Of a DNA stretch of 51,093 bases, positions 24,940 through 34,103 are shown piece after piece. Made by a program: the position numbers and the translations under genes. Each line of letters opens with the position of its first letter. The first letter of the stretch is position 1. The notes below the pieces were generated by a model. That model was not told where the DNA came from, ran no database searches, and worked only from the letters and a program-made list of their open reading frames with translations. Source of the stretch: an uncultured Actinomycetes bacterium (GTDB lineage Bacteria > Actinomycetota > Acidimicrobiia > Acidimicrobiales > RAAP-2); the NCBI GenBank assembly GCA_903874965.1, contig CAIQUD010000103.1, positions 1 through 51,093 of the forward strand, in the 5' to 3' direction.

Positions 24940-26054
24940 CGTCCCCTCTTCCTCGAAACCGACAATGCCACACCGCAGGTGGCGTAGAAGCAGAGCATCG
25001 CAGATCCTCCGTAGCTAACAAACGGGAGTGGGATTCCTGCCACCGGCATGATGCCCATCGCCATCCCTGCATTTTGAAACACCGAGAAGGCAATGAACGC
25101 GAAGATTCCGACGCAGAGCATTCGCCCAAGGGTGTCTCTGGAACCGAGGGCGACGACGAGTACTCGCCAAGCAATCGAGAACAGCAGGACCAACATGGCG
25201 ATTGAGCCAATGAACCCAAGCTGCTCTCCAATGGCACTGAACACAAAGTCGGTCAATTGAAACGGGACATAGCCAAGACTCGTTTGGGCACCATGGCCAA
25301 TTCCCGCCCCGAAGAGCCCGCCAGCACCGATGGCATTCTTGGCTTGCAGCACGTTGTAGTTGGCATTGATCAACTCTTGAACATTCGAATTTGGATGGAG
25401 AAACGCCGTGATGCGAACGATTTGGTAGTGCTTCACCACCCCAATATTGAATGCAACGACGACAGCCGCTACGGTGCCGACGATCAAACCAACAACGACG
25501 CGCATTGGCACCCCGGCACCGACCATCAGCGCAAAAATAACGATGACGAGGACCGCTGCGGTTCCAAAGTCGGGTTGCATGAAGATCAGGCCCATAGGCA
25601 ACCCTGACATCAGCAGCACGCGAGAAATATCCCGCCACGTCAGGCCATCCGGTCGACGCGCGACATAGGTAGCGAAGGCAAGGATCACAGCCAGCACGGC
25701 GAATTCGCTTGGCTGAATCTGAATGAAGCCGAGGTTGTACCAACGACTCGCTCCATATTGCGAGGAACCAATCCCTGGAACCATCACGCCAAAGAGCGCC
25801 ATGAGCGTCACGACATAGATCGGGGTGGCAACACGTTCAAGCCGTCGGTAGTCAATGGTCGCAAGTGTTGCCATCACCACAACGCCAAGAACCGTGAACA
25901 TCAACTGCCTACTGGCGTAGTGCATTGAGCCTTGAGCGGCGGTGTAGACCATGACAACACCGATGAGCGACGTCACAACTGGTGCCAGCATCAACCAGAG
26001 GTCATACCCCAGTATCCGATTCTGGAAACGGTCGAAGGTCTCTGACCGACTCAT
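24936..26054 (-). CDS. rodA: Rod-shape SEDS glycosyltransferase RodA
   Basis: Peptidoglycan glycosyltransferase for cell elongation. It has 372 residues, the compact RodA length, with about ten membrane helices. Family signatures: ASRWYNLGFIQIQPSEFA, MQPDFGTAAVL, the loop ending QLTDFVFSAIGEQLGFIG with the conserved catalytic aspartate, and GIPLPFVSYGGSAML. It overlaps aroE upstream (ATGA) and the BFN gene downstream (ATGA). Neither mreBCD nor a class B PBP is adjacent. It is a second SEDS protein within 3 kb of the longer one on the other strand. Confidence 0.93.
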   Translation of the reverse strand: MSRSETFDRFQNRILGYDLWLMLAPVVTSLIGVVMVYTAAQGSMHYASRQLMFTVLGVVVMATLATIDYRRLERVATPIYVVTLMALFGVMVPGIGSSQYGASRWYNLGFIQIQPSEFAVLAVILAFATYVARRPDGLTWRDISRVLLMSGLPMGLIFMQPDFGTAAVLVIVIFALMVGAGVPMRVVVGLIVGTVAAVVVAFNIGVVKHYQIVRITAFLHPNSNVQELINANYNVLQAKNAIGAGGLFGAGIGHGAQTSLGYVPFQLTDFVFSAIGEQLGFIGSIAMLVLLFSIAWRVLVVALGSRDTLGRMLCVGIFAFIAFSVFQNAGMAMGIMPVAGIPLPFVSYGGSAMLCFYATCGVALSVSRKRGR

Positions 26055-26893
26055 CCTTCACTTCTTCCACCGACGGCGTTCCAGAGAACCTCCGGATCAA
26101 CCGGTGCACCAATCCAACCTTCGAGTTGGCGCCGAGCCTGATGCACCAACATGGCGAGTCCACCAACGGTCGTTGCGCCCTCTGACCAGGCTGCAGTGAG
26201 CAGCGTCGTTGCCTTCGGAACGTACACCGTGTCGAACACAATTTGTCCGCGATGAAGCAGGCTCACATCAGGCACAGCCAGATCACCCTCAGCTGCGGTC
26301 CCGTCCATGCCAACCGGCGTCGCGTTGACCACAAGTTCTGCGGCGCGGAGATCTGCAGCAACAGCAATGGTTGCACCTCCACCGAGTCTGGCCGTGAGTG
26401 CTTCCGCTGCATCTGGTCGCCTGGCATACACTTTGACCGAGCAACCCGCGTCAAGCAACGCGACAACGATTGCCGCGGCAGCGCCACCTGCGCCAAGAAC
26501 GACCGCACTCGACCCCTTTGGAGTGAAGCCAACAGCTTCCTGCAGCGCGTCGAGAAATCCCTGACCATCGGTCGACGTCGCCGTGACCTCGCCGTCAGTC
26601 ATCGTCAGGCAATTTGCTGCCCCGAGGCGACGGACCAAGGGATCAACATGATCGGCGAGACCCACCACCGACGCCTTATGGGGCATCGTCACGCTTACCC
26701 CAACTGCTCCCATTGCACAGAGCCCTCGAACGACGTCACGAATGCCTCCTTCGCGGACCTTGAGCGCGAGTGAAATGGCATCAACGTCGGCTGCGTCAAA
26801 TGCAGCATTGTGGAGTGCCGGCGACAGCGAATGCTCTATAGGCCAACCGACGACGCCAGCAAGGCGGGTTGCGCCAGAAATTTGTCTCGCCAT
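26051..26893 (-). CDS. aroE: Shikimate dehydrogenase
   Basis: NADPH-dependent reduction of 3-dehydroshikimate. It has 280 residues. The substrate-binding SLSPALHN and the catalytic lysine in VTMPHKASVVG are present; the nucleotide-binding loop is VLGAGGAAAAIV. STDGQGFLDAL provides the second substrate-binding aspartate. It sits in the conserved actinobacterial order alaS-ruvX-mltG-aroE, overlapping mltG by one base (TGATG) and rodA by four. It would supply chorismate for both the trp and menaquinone genes in the window. Confidence 0.95.
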   Translation of the reverse strand: MARQISGATRLAGVVGWPIEHSLSPALHNAAFDAADVDAISLALKVREGGIRDVVRGLCAMGAVGVSVTMPHKASVVGLADHVDPLVRRLGAANCLTMTDGEVTATSTDGQGFLDALQEAVGFTPKGSSAVVLGAGGAAAAIVVALLDAGCSVKVYARRPDAAEALTARLGGGATIAVAADLRAAELVVNATPVGMDGTAAEGDLAVPDVSLLHRGQIVFDTVYVPKATTLLTAAWSEGATTVGGLAMLVHQARRQLEGWIGAPVDPEVLWNAVGGRSEG

Positions 26894-28005
26894 CAGAGGC
26901 CGTTCCGCGCGGCCAGGCGTTCATTTGCCAATTGTTCGGCGAAGGTGTTGGCAAAAGCTTCGGTGCCATCGTGTGAAACCAACGTGAAGTACTTCCACGC
27001 CCCGTCTGCGGGGTGCACCACCGCATTGATCGCTGCTGGACCAGAGGTTGCGATTGCTGTCGGCGTCAGGCCTCGATTGAGATACGAGTTGTAGGGATTA
27101 TCGAGACGAAGCATTGCTGGCGTGACGCGACCTCCATCTCGTCCAAGGCCATAGAGGATGGTTGCATCCATCTGCAACGGCATGCCGCCAGCTAGGCGGT
27201 TGTAAATGACTCTCGCAACCTTGGTCATGTTCTTGACGTAGTAACCCTCTTTCTCAACGATCGAGGCCATCACGGCAAGTTGATAGGCATCGTGACCTTC
27301 AACCGTCGTTGACGGCGTCAGTCCGCCGGCCGCTGCCATTGACGTGTAGCGGCCGACCATTTCTCTCAGAAGTTGTGGTGCGGTTTCGCCGGGAACAATC
27401 GCATAGGAGCCAGCGGCAACGAGCCCTTCAAGCGTGCTCACGCCACTTGGTTGAAACGGCGAGGACACTTCCCCACTCGTCGTCGCCGCAGTGAAGGACG
27501 AACCGAACGACTTCCCAAACAGCGGTGCGGTTGCCGCTGCGACCCGTGCAGCCGTCTCGCGAAGGGTGAACCCGACCGGCACCTCCAGACGAACAACATT
27601 CGGACCGCCATCTAAGACCTTCTTCACCTGATCGAGTGAGCTGTTGGTGGGCAGCTGATAGTCACCGGGGCGAATGGTTGGCGACCCAACAATGGAGAAG
27701 TACAACTTCGCGATCGTGGTGTCATTGATGATTCCCGCTGCTTCAAGCGCGCTGTAGACCGCACCGCTCGCCTCGCCACTCGTGACCGTAACCATGGCTG
27801 GGCTGCCTTCACCACCAATAGGCGAGAGTGCATTCCAGACGTAGCCAACGAACGACAGGGCGACAAGAGCAACTGCACCAATAGCGATCGTCCGGCCGGA
27901 GAGACGCTTCTTCGATTTTCCGTGCGAAGCCTTTGCTCTCGGACGAGCTGGCAACGGAGCCGGTTCAACCTCCTCGCTGACGGGAGCATCCCAACTATTC
28001 GTCAT
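26893..28005 (-). CDS. mltG: Endolytic murein transglycosylase MltG
   Basis: Membrane-anchored lytic transglycosylase that cuts nascent peptidoglycan strands. It has 370 residues: a basic Ala/Pro-rich cytoplasmic tail, one membrane helix at about 39-60, then the extracytoplasmic YceG domain. The catalytic glutamate is Glu251 in MASIVEKEGYY. GGMPLQMDATILYGLG and YNSYLNRGLTPTAIA are canonical near the C-terminus. It overlaps ruvX (ATGA) and aroE (TGATG). Confidence 0.95.
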   Translation of the reverse strand: MTNSWDAPVSEEVEPAPLPARPRAKASHGKSKKRLSGRTIAIGAVALVALSFVGYVWNALSPIGGEGSPAMVTVTSGEASGAVYSALEAAGIINDTTIAKLYFSIVGSPTIRPGDYQLPTNSSLDQVKKVLDGGPNVVRLEVPVGFTLRETAARVAAATAPLFGKSFGSSFTAATTSGEVSSPFQPSGVSTLEGLVAAGSYAIVPGETAPQLLREMVGRYTSMAAAGGLTPSTTVEGHDAYQLAVMASIVEKEGYYVKNMTKVARVIYNRLAGGMPLQMDATILYGLGRDGGRVTPAMLRLDNPYNSYLNRGLTPTAIATSGPAAINAVVHPADGAWKYFTLVSHDGTEAFANTFAEQLANERLAARNGL

Positions 28006-28430
28006 TGATGGTTCCGATCGAGATAGGTCTGCAAGAGCACTGCGGCCGCAGCGCTGTCAATCTTCCCCCGTTGCTGGCGCTGGGTCACGCCACTGCCCTG
28101 AAGCATCCCTGAAGCGGTGACCGTCGTAAAGCGCTCATCCACCATGAGGATCTCGAGCGAAGGGAACTTTTCGGCGAGACGACTTGCCAGTGCCGTTGCC
28201 GCCTTGGCCGCGGCGCCTTCCGCTCCGGAAAGTGACGTTGGTAGGCCAATGACGACCATCGTCGCTTCCTCTTCAGCAATCACACCCTCCAGAACGTCAA
28301 GTTCTTGACCGTTCACCGCAATGAATGAGCGTGGAAAGGCCACGGTCCGATTGCGATCAGAGACCGCGACGCCAATCCGTGCACTGCCGGGATCGAGTGA
28401 GAGGATCCGACCAACACTCGAAGTCACCAT
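28002..28430 (-). CDS. ruvX: Holliday junction resolvase-like / pre-16S rRNA nuclease YqgF
   Basis: RNase H-fold nuclease needed for 16S rRNA 5' maturation in E. coli (YqgF), originally proposed as a Holliday junction resolvase. It has 142 residues. The first catalytic aspartate lies in LSLDPGSARIGVAVSD and the second acidic motif in MVDERFTTVTA; a final aspartate is in GKIDSAAAAVLLQ. ATG 28430 overlaps the alaS stop by one base (TGATG). The frame is open 43 codons upstream inside alaS, but that is a shadow. Confidence 0.95.
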   Translation of the reverse strand: MVTSSVGRILSLDPGSARIGVAVSDRNRTVAFPRSFIAVNGQELDVLEGVIAEEEATMVVIGLPTSLSGAEGAAAKAATALASRLAEKFPSLEILMVDERFTTVTASGMLQGSGVTQRQQRGKIDSAAAAVLLQTYLDRNHQ

Positions 28431-31003
28431 CACGCTCCGGCCAACTCCCTTGCGCGTTGCAAGAGCGCCGGAATGCCGGCAACGTCTCTGCCTCCAGCAA
28501 CTGCCAGCTCCTTGGCTCCGCCTCCACCGCCGCCCACAAGTTGGGCAAGCTCTTTGCACATTGCCCCGGCATCAAGCGAGCCATTGGTTGCGACGGCGAG
28601 CGCCACCTTGCCGTCGCCGGCATCGGCGACCACCACAGCCACGAGAACGCCCCGGTTTCGGAGCGTCTGGACCAACCCTCGCAGGTCATCTCCACCAAGA
28701 CCATCTCGCTGCGTCACGACCACACCATTGATGGCTTCCCCAGCCAACTCGGCTGCAAGACCGTCAAGCTGCGCTCGGCGAAGTGATTGCACCTCTTGCT
28801 CAAGCGCTTTTGAGCGATCGAGCTGACGTTGAACCGAAACGGCCAAATTCTCTGGCTCAGTCTTCAACATTGTCGCAAGGGACCGAAGGGTCATCTCGGC
28901 CTTTTGGCCCCGCTCAATGGAAACAAAGCCTGTGGTGGCTTCGATTCTTCGAACACCCGCCCCAATGGAGGACTCCGAAAGGATTGCGATCGTGCCAATG
29001 GATCCAAGGGTGTCCACATGCGTTCCGCCACAGAACTCGAGACTTCGGTTACCGGCGCGAACAACCCGCACGCGGTCACCGTACTTATCGCCAAAGAAGG
29101 CCACGGCGCCCATTTGCTCGGCTTCAGACTTTGTTGCTTCCACGATTTCAACTGCCGGGTCCGCAAGAACATCTCGATTGACGATTGCGAGAATCTCTTG
29201 AAGCTGCTCGTCGGTCAGCGGACCGTCGTGACTGAAGTCGAAGCGGAGGCGATCTGGTTCAACAAGAGAGCCTTGTTGACGCACGTGATCGCCAAGAACT
29301 GACCGAAGGGCCGCATGCAACAGGTGCGTGGCGGTGTGATTTCTCCGGATTGCCTCGCGGCGTTCTCCATCGATGGCCGCCGTCGCTTCTTGTCCAGCAA
29401 GCATCTCACCCGTCAAGGCAACTCGGTGAGCCGTCAGACCAGGCAGCACGTTGACCGTGTCGAGGACCTTGGCAGTCCCCGTAGAGGTCGTGATCAAACC
29501 CGTATCGCCAACCTGTCCACCACCTTCTGCATAAAACGGTGTTTGGTCGAGAAACAGCTCCGCAACCCCATCCTCACCGCTCCCGAGAACGGCGATGACT
29601 CGAGCAGTTGTTTCATAGTGATCGGCTGATCGGCCAATGAACACCGTTTGGCCCTCGGCACCGAGAACTTCTCGATAGGCGGCTTCGTCAGCTCGCTTTG
29701 GTTGTCGAGCAGCAGCGCGTGCACGCTCACGCTGAGCGGTCATCTCCGCCTCAAATCCAGCCACGTCGACGGCTACTCCCGCCTCGGCTGCCAGTTCAAC
29801 CGTCAACTCGATCGGAAAGCCATGCGTGTCGTGCAATCTGAAGGCATCTGAACCTGAGATCATTCCTCCGGTGTGGAGTTCAGCCGCATGAGCCTTAGCA
29901 AGATCTTCTTGAAGAAGGTTCAGTCCAGATCGAATGGTGCGATTAAACCCCTCTTCTTCTCGAACGAGGACATTGGTGATTCGGTCGAGGTCCCCCTCCA
30001 AGGCGGGGTGCGCTTCCGCCATCGTTGCTGCGGTCACCGCTGCAAGTCGTGCGACGACCGGAACCTCGGCGCCTGTTCGTCGCGCTGCCAGCATTGACCG
30101 TCGAATGAGCCGCCGTAGGACATAACCTCGACCCTCATTCGACGGCGTTACGCCATCGCCGACGAGCATGGTCATCGCCCTGCCATGGTCGGCAAGGATT
30201 CGGAGGGCCACATCCGTGCGCTCATCGTTTCCATACGTCACGCCGGTGAGCGACTGGGCTGCTTCCATGACCGGGGCAAAGACATCAGTGTCGAAAATGG
30301 AGTCCTTGTTCTGCAAGACCGCCAGAACCCGCTCGAGTCCGGCTCCGGTGTCGATGTTCTTCTTTGGAAGGTCGGAGAGATTCCCATTCTCATGACGGAG
30401 GTACTGCATGAACACCAAGTTCCAGATTTCAACAAAACGGTCTTCGCCGCCGTGTGCCGGTCCCCCATCAGCGCCGTACGCTAGTCCCTTGTCGAAGTAG
30501 AGCTCTGAACAGGGGCCACATGGACCAGTATCGCCCATTCGCCAAAAATTGTCCTCACCCATTCGCTGAATGCGCTCAGATCGAACGCCGACTCTGTCTC
30601 GCCAAAGGTCCGCTGCATCCTCATCAGACTCATGCACCGTCACCCAGAGCCGGTCGGGATCGAGACCAAAGACATCGGTTAACAGTTCCCACGCCATCGT
30701 GATTGCCTCGGGCTTGAAGTAGTCACCAAAGGAGAAATTCCCAAGCATTTCGAAGTACGTACCGTGCCGCTGCGTGGTGCCGATGATGTCAATGTCCGAC
30801 GTCCGAATGCACCGTTGCACGGAAGTAGCTCGTGGATAAGGAGCGACTTCATCGCCAGTGAAGTACGGCTTGAAGGGAACCATTCCCGCAATGGTGAACA
30901 ACACCGTTGGATCGTGAGGGATCAAACTTGCCGAGGGAACCTCAACATGACCGCGAGCAACGTAGAAGTCGGTAAAGGCTCTACGGAGTTGGTTCGCAAG
31001 CAT
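28430..31003 (-). CDS. alaS: Alanyl-tRNA synthetase
   Basis: Charges tRNA-Ala and edits mischarged Ser/Gly. It has 857 residues with all domains: class II catalytic core (motif 2 region TSVQRCIRTSDID, GTYFEMLGNFSFGDYF), tRNA-recognition domain, editing domain with zinc-binding HTATHLLHAAL and CGGTHVDTLGSIG, and the C-terminal DHHA1 domain ending in GGGGGGAKELAVAGGRD. ATG 31003 follows rarA by 17 bases, and a TAGGAT box sits 6 nt before the ATG. It may thus be both an operon member and the start of its own leaderless transcript. No T-box leader is seen. Confidence 0.98.
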   Translation of the reverse strand: MLANQLRRAFTDFYVARGHVEVPSASLIPHDPTVLFTIAGMVPFKPYFTGDEVAPYPRATSVQRCIRTSDIDIIGTTQRHGTYFEMLGNFSFGDYFKPEAITMAWELLTDVFGLDPDRLWVTVHESDEDAADLWRDRVGVRSERIQRMGEDNFWRMGDTGPCGPCSELYFDKGLAYGADGGPAHGGEDRFVEIWNLVFMQYLRHENGNLSDLPKKNIDTGAGLERVLAVLQNKDSIFDTDVFAPVMEAAQSLTGVTYGNDERTDVALRILADHGRAMTMLVGDGVTPSNEGRGYVLRRLIRRSMLAARRTGAEVPVVARLAAVTAATMAEAHPALEGDLDRITNVLVREEEGFNRTIRSGLNLLQEDLAKAHAAELHTGGMISGSDAFRLHDTHGFPIELTVELAAEAGVAVDVAGFEAEMTAQRERARAAARQPKRADEAAYREVLGAEGQTVFIGRSADHYETTARVIAVLGSGEDGVAELFLDQTPFYAEGGGQVGDTGLITTSTGTAKVLDTVNVLPGLTAHRVALTGEMLAGQEATAAIDGERREAIRRNHTATHLLHAALRSVLGDHVRQQGSLVEPDRLRFDFSHDGPLTDEQLQEILAIVNRDVLADPAVEIVEATKSEAEQMGAVAFFGDKYGDRVRVVRAGNRSLEFCGGTHVDTLGSIGTIAILSESSIGAGVRRIEATTGFVSIERGQKAEMTLRSLATMLKTEPENLAVSVQRQLDRSKALEQEVQSLRRAQLDGLAAELAGEAINGVVVTQRDGLGGDDLRGLVQTLRNRGVLVAVVVADAGDGKVALAVATNGSLDAGAMCKELAQLVGGGGGGAKELAVAGGRDVAGIPALLQRARELAGA

Positions 31004-31009
31004 CTCCCA

Positions 31010-31015
31010 ATCCTA
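31010..31015 (-). promoter_or_regulatory. Putative -10 box for leaderless alaS transcript
   Basis: TAGGAT on the minus strand, 6 nt before ATG 31003, preceded by CGG (CGGTAGGAT), in the 17 bases between rarA and alaS. Confidence 0.55.
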
Positions 31016-31020
31016 CCGGC

Positions 31021-32346
31021 CTATTCGGCGGTTCCACGTGGCGAAGGCTGATCTTGACGGCGGCTCTCGAGCCAACCAATTCGGTTCGGCTCGCTTCCGT
31101 GATCACCAGGCGTGTAGTACCTCCTCTGACCAAGTGCCTCTGGTCGATACTGCTGCTCGACCCAGCCGCGTGGATCGTCATGGGGATACTGATACCCCTC
31201 ACCATGCCCCAACGACGCAGCACCGACGTAGTGGGCATCGCGCAGGTGTGCTGGAACCTCCATGCCAGATATGCCCGCATCAGCTTCGGCACGCCCAAGC
31301 GCAGTGGTGACGGAATTCGACTTTGGCGCCAACGCCAGGTGGATGACCGCTTGGGCGAGGGAGAGCTTTGCCTCCGGAAGTCCGACAAAGTTAACGGCCT
31401 GGGTTGCCGCATTCGCAATGACGAGACTCATGGGGTCGGCCATGCCAATGTCTTCCGAAGCCAAGATCACCAAGCGTCTGGCGAGAAATTTGGGGTCCTC
31501 TCCAGCTTGCAAGAGTCGGGCCATCCAATAGAGGCCAGCGTCGGGGTCTGAACCTCGAATTGATTTGATAAATGCCGAGATTTGGTCGTAATGGGTATCG
31601 GCTGAACGGTGGACGAGAATTCCCGATCGAGCAGCCGAGAGATCCTCCAGTTCCACAATGGCATCGTCGGTTGTCGCTCGAGCTCGAGCCAGTGACGCTG
31701 CAACCTCGAGGGTTGTGAGGAGTGCGCGTGCATCGCCATCAACAAGTTGAACGAGGGCAGCCTGGACGTCTGCTCCAAGAACAACGCCCTCGGCGTCTGC
31801 GCCACGTTCGGCCAAACGGCCAAGAGCATCGGCAGTCAGTGGTGCGACTCGCCACAGGGTGGCTCGCGAGAGCAATGGTGCATTGATCTCAAAGAAGGGA
31901 TTTTCTGTGGTCGCTCCAAGGAGCACGACCGTGCCATCTTCGACTGCTGGAAGTAGCGCATCTTGTTGCGATTTCGAGAACCGGTGGACTTCATCAATGA
32001 AAAGAATCGTTCCCTCCGCATACTGACCAAGACGGTGTTCGGCGGCCTCGATCGCTGCTCGAACCTCTTTCACCCCAGCAGTCACTGCGGAGAGGGGGAT
32101 AAAGGCCATTCCAGAACCCTTCGCTACCAAGCGAGCGAGCGTGGTCTTCCCCGTTCCAGGCGGTCCCCACAAGATCCCAGAGGAAACCCGTTGCGTCTCA
32201 ACGAGAACCCGAAGAGGCGCACCAGGCCCAATCAGGTGATCTTGCCCGACGACCTCATCAAACGAGGTGGGTCGCAGTCTCGAAGCCAACGGACCACGCG
32301 CTGCTAGCGCTCGTTCCGCATTGGCGGCGAAGAGGTCTCCCGTCAC
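31021..32346 (-). CDS. rarA: Replication-associated recombination protein A (AAA+ ATPase)
   Basis: RarA/MgsA clamp-loader-like ATPase that acts at stalled replication forks. It has 441 residues. Walker A is GPPGTGKTT (61-69) and Walker B LFIDEVHRF (about 115-123), followed by SKSQQDALLPAVEDG and sensor 1 GATTENPFFEIN. The C-terminal tetramerisation region ends with EVPAHLRDAHYVGA and GWVEQQYRP. It starts with GTG at 32346, overlapping the aspS stop (GTGA). Confidence 0.96.
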   Translation of the reverse strand: MTGDLFAANAERALAARGPLASRLRPTSFDEVVGQDHLIGPGAPLRVLVETQRVSSGILWGPPGTGKTTLARLVAKGSGMAFIPLSAVTAGVKEVRAAIEAAEHRLGQYAEGTILFIDEVHRFSKSQQDALLPAVEDGTVVLLGATTENPFFEINAPLLSRATLWRVAPLTADALGRLAERGADAEGVVLGADVQAALVQLVDGDARALLTTLEVAASLARARATTDDAIVELEDLSAARSGILVHRSADTHYDQISAFIKSIRGSDPDAGLYWMARLLQAGEDPKFLARRLVILASEDIGMADPMSLVIANAATQAVNFVGLPEAKLSLAQAVIHLALAPKSNSVTTALGRAEADAGISGMEVPAHLRDAHYVGAASLGHGEGYQYPHDDPRGWVEQQYRPEALGQRRYYTPGDHGSEPNRIGWLESRRQDQPSPRGTAE

Positions 32347-34103
32347 GTGGCTTTCGGAACGGGCCGGATGCCAAGTTCGGCCATCTGTGCTGCAGGGAGG
32401 TGACTCGGGGCACCCGTCAACAGGTCTGCACCAGATTGCGTCTTTGGAAACGCAATGACTTCACGAATGTTGTTCTCCCCCGCAAAAATCGCCACCAGGC
32501 GATCAATCCCAAAAGCGAATCCCCCGTGGGGTGGCGCCCCGTACTTGAAGGCACCGAGCAGGAACCCGAATCGGAGCTCTGCTTCTTCTGCGTCAATTCC
32601 CATTGCTGCGAACACACGCTGCTGGATATCAAAGCGATGAATCCTGATTGATCCTGAGCCGAGCTCCCAACCATTGAGCACGAGGTCATAGGACTGTGCT
32701 CGAACCGACAGCGGATCAGACTCAAGGCGTTCCAAGTCCTCGGGATGCGGCATGGTGAACGCATGATGAGCCGCTTCGGGGCGACCTTCTGCGTCAACGC
32801 CATCAAAGAGTGGGAAGTCGACCACCCAGACGTATCGGTAAGGGCCTTCTGACACCGGAGCTCCACCAAGATCCACGCGAAGCGTTCCAAGGACAGAACA
32901 AACAAGGCGGTACTCGTCGGCGACGATCACAATGAGGTCGCCTGCGGATGCTCCAGTTCGGTCAAGCACCGCTGCGCGTTCAGCGTCGGTCAAGAATCGG
33001 TCGAGCGGTGAGTCAACGCCAAGCACGCCGTCGTGCTCGGTGACCTTGAACCATGCAAGTCCCTTGGCGCCAAGGGACTTTGCCCTGTCCACCAATTGGT
33101 CGAGACGTGACCTTGAAAACTCCGCTCCTCCTTCGACCTTCAGTGCTTTCACCGTCGGGGCGGCAAATGCCTTCACCTCGGTCTCGGCAAAATCTGCCGA
33201 GAGGTCAATGAGGCGCATCTCAAATCGCAAGTCCGGCTTGTCCGTCCCGTATTGATCAATCGCCTCAGCCCAGGTAATGGTTTCGACCGCTCCGGGTCGG
33301 ACTCCTGTCGCAACTTCTGCGGCATCAAGCACGGCTTCGGTCACGAATGCTCTGATCTCTTGTTCGGTGACGAAGGAGCACTCGAGATCGAGTTGAGAAA
33401 ATTCGAATTGACGATCAGCCCGAAGGTCCTCATCTCGCAGACAGCGAGCAATTTGGTAGTAGCGATCAAATCCGCCAACCATCAAGAGCTGCTTCGCAAG
33501 CTGCGGGCTTTGCGGCAATGAGTAGAACTTGCCCTGATGGAGGCGGGAAGGGACAGCGAACTCTCGGCTTCCCTCAGGCGTCGGCGCCCAGAGCAGTGGT
33601 GTCTCGATCTCGCAGAAATCCTGAGCATCCATTGCCAGGCGAATTGCCCGATTCACTTGGGCGCGAAGGCGGAGATTGCGCTGCATCTTGGGCCGACGGA
33701 GATCAATGTAGCGATGCTTGAGGCGAATGGGCTCATCAACTTCAACCCGATCATCGACAGCGAATGGCGGAGGTTCTGCAGCATTGAGGACCGTGACCAC
33801 GCAGTCGTGCAGCTCAACTTCACCGGTTGCGAGCTGATCATTCGTCGTGCCCGAAGGCCGCGCCGAAACCGTTCCTTCGACCTGCAAGACATATTCACTT
33901 CGGACGTCGACCGATCCTTCAACCACGCACTGCACAATGCCGGTGTAGTCACGGAGATCAACGAAGGCGAGGTGTTCCCCGTGCTCGCGCCGCTTGCCTA
34001 CCCAACCACAAACGGTGATCCGCTCACCAACGTGGAGTGGCCGTACCTCACCGCACCGAAGTGTTCGCATCGAAGGAATGGCAGGGCTGACGTCGGGGCT
34101 CAC
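32343..34103 (-). CDS. aspS: Aspartyl-tRNA synthetase
   Basis: Charges tRNA-Asp, and possibly tRNA-Asn if non-discriminating; gatCAB status is not visible here. It has 586 residues, the bacterial type with an N-terminal OB fold (ITVCGWVGKRREHG), class II core (motif 2 region YYQIARCLRDEDLRADRQ), inserted GAD domain (about 285-420), and motif 3 GGFAFGIDRLVAIFAGE. It starts with GTG at 34103, overlapping hisS (GTGA), and the stop overlaps rarA. Confidence 0.97.
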   Translation of the reverse strand: MSPDVSPAIPSMRTLRCGEVRPLHVGERITVCGWVGKRREHGEHLAFVDLRDYTGIVQCVVEGSVDVRSEYVLQVEGTVSARPSGTTNDQLATGEVELHDCVVTVLNAAEPPPFAVDDRVEVDEPIRLKHRYIDLRRPKMQRNLRLRAQVNRAIRLAMDAQDFCEIETPLLWAPTPEGSREFAVPSRLHQGKFYSLPQSPQLAKQLLMVGGFDRYYQIARCLRDEDLRADRQFEFSQLDLECSFVTEQEIRAFVTEAVLDAAEVATGVRPGAVETITWAEAIDQYGTDKPDLRFEMRLIDLSADFAETEVKAFAAPTVKALKVEGGAEFSRSRLDQLVDRAKSLGAKGLAWFKVTEHDGVLGVDSPLDRFLTDAERAAVLDRTGASAGDLIVIVADEYRLVCSVLGTLRVDLGGAPVSEGPYRYVWVVDFPLFDGVDAEGRPEAAHHAFTMPHPEDLERLESDPLSVRAQSYDLVLNGWELGSGSIRIHRFDIQQRVFAAMGIDAEEAELRFGFLLGAFKYGAPPHGGFAFGIDRLVAIFAGENNIREVIAFPKTQSGADLLTGAPSHLPAAQMAELGIRPVPKAT

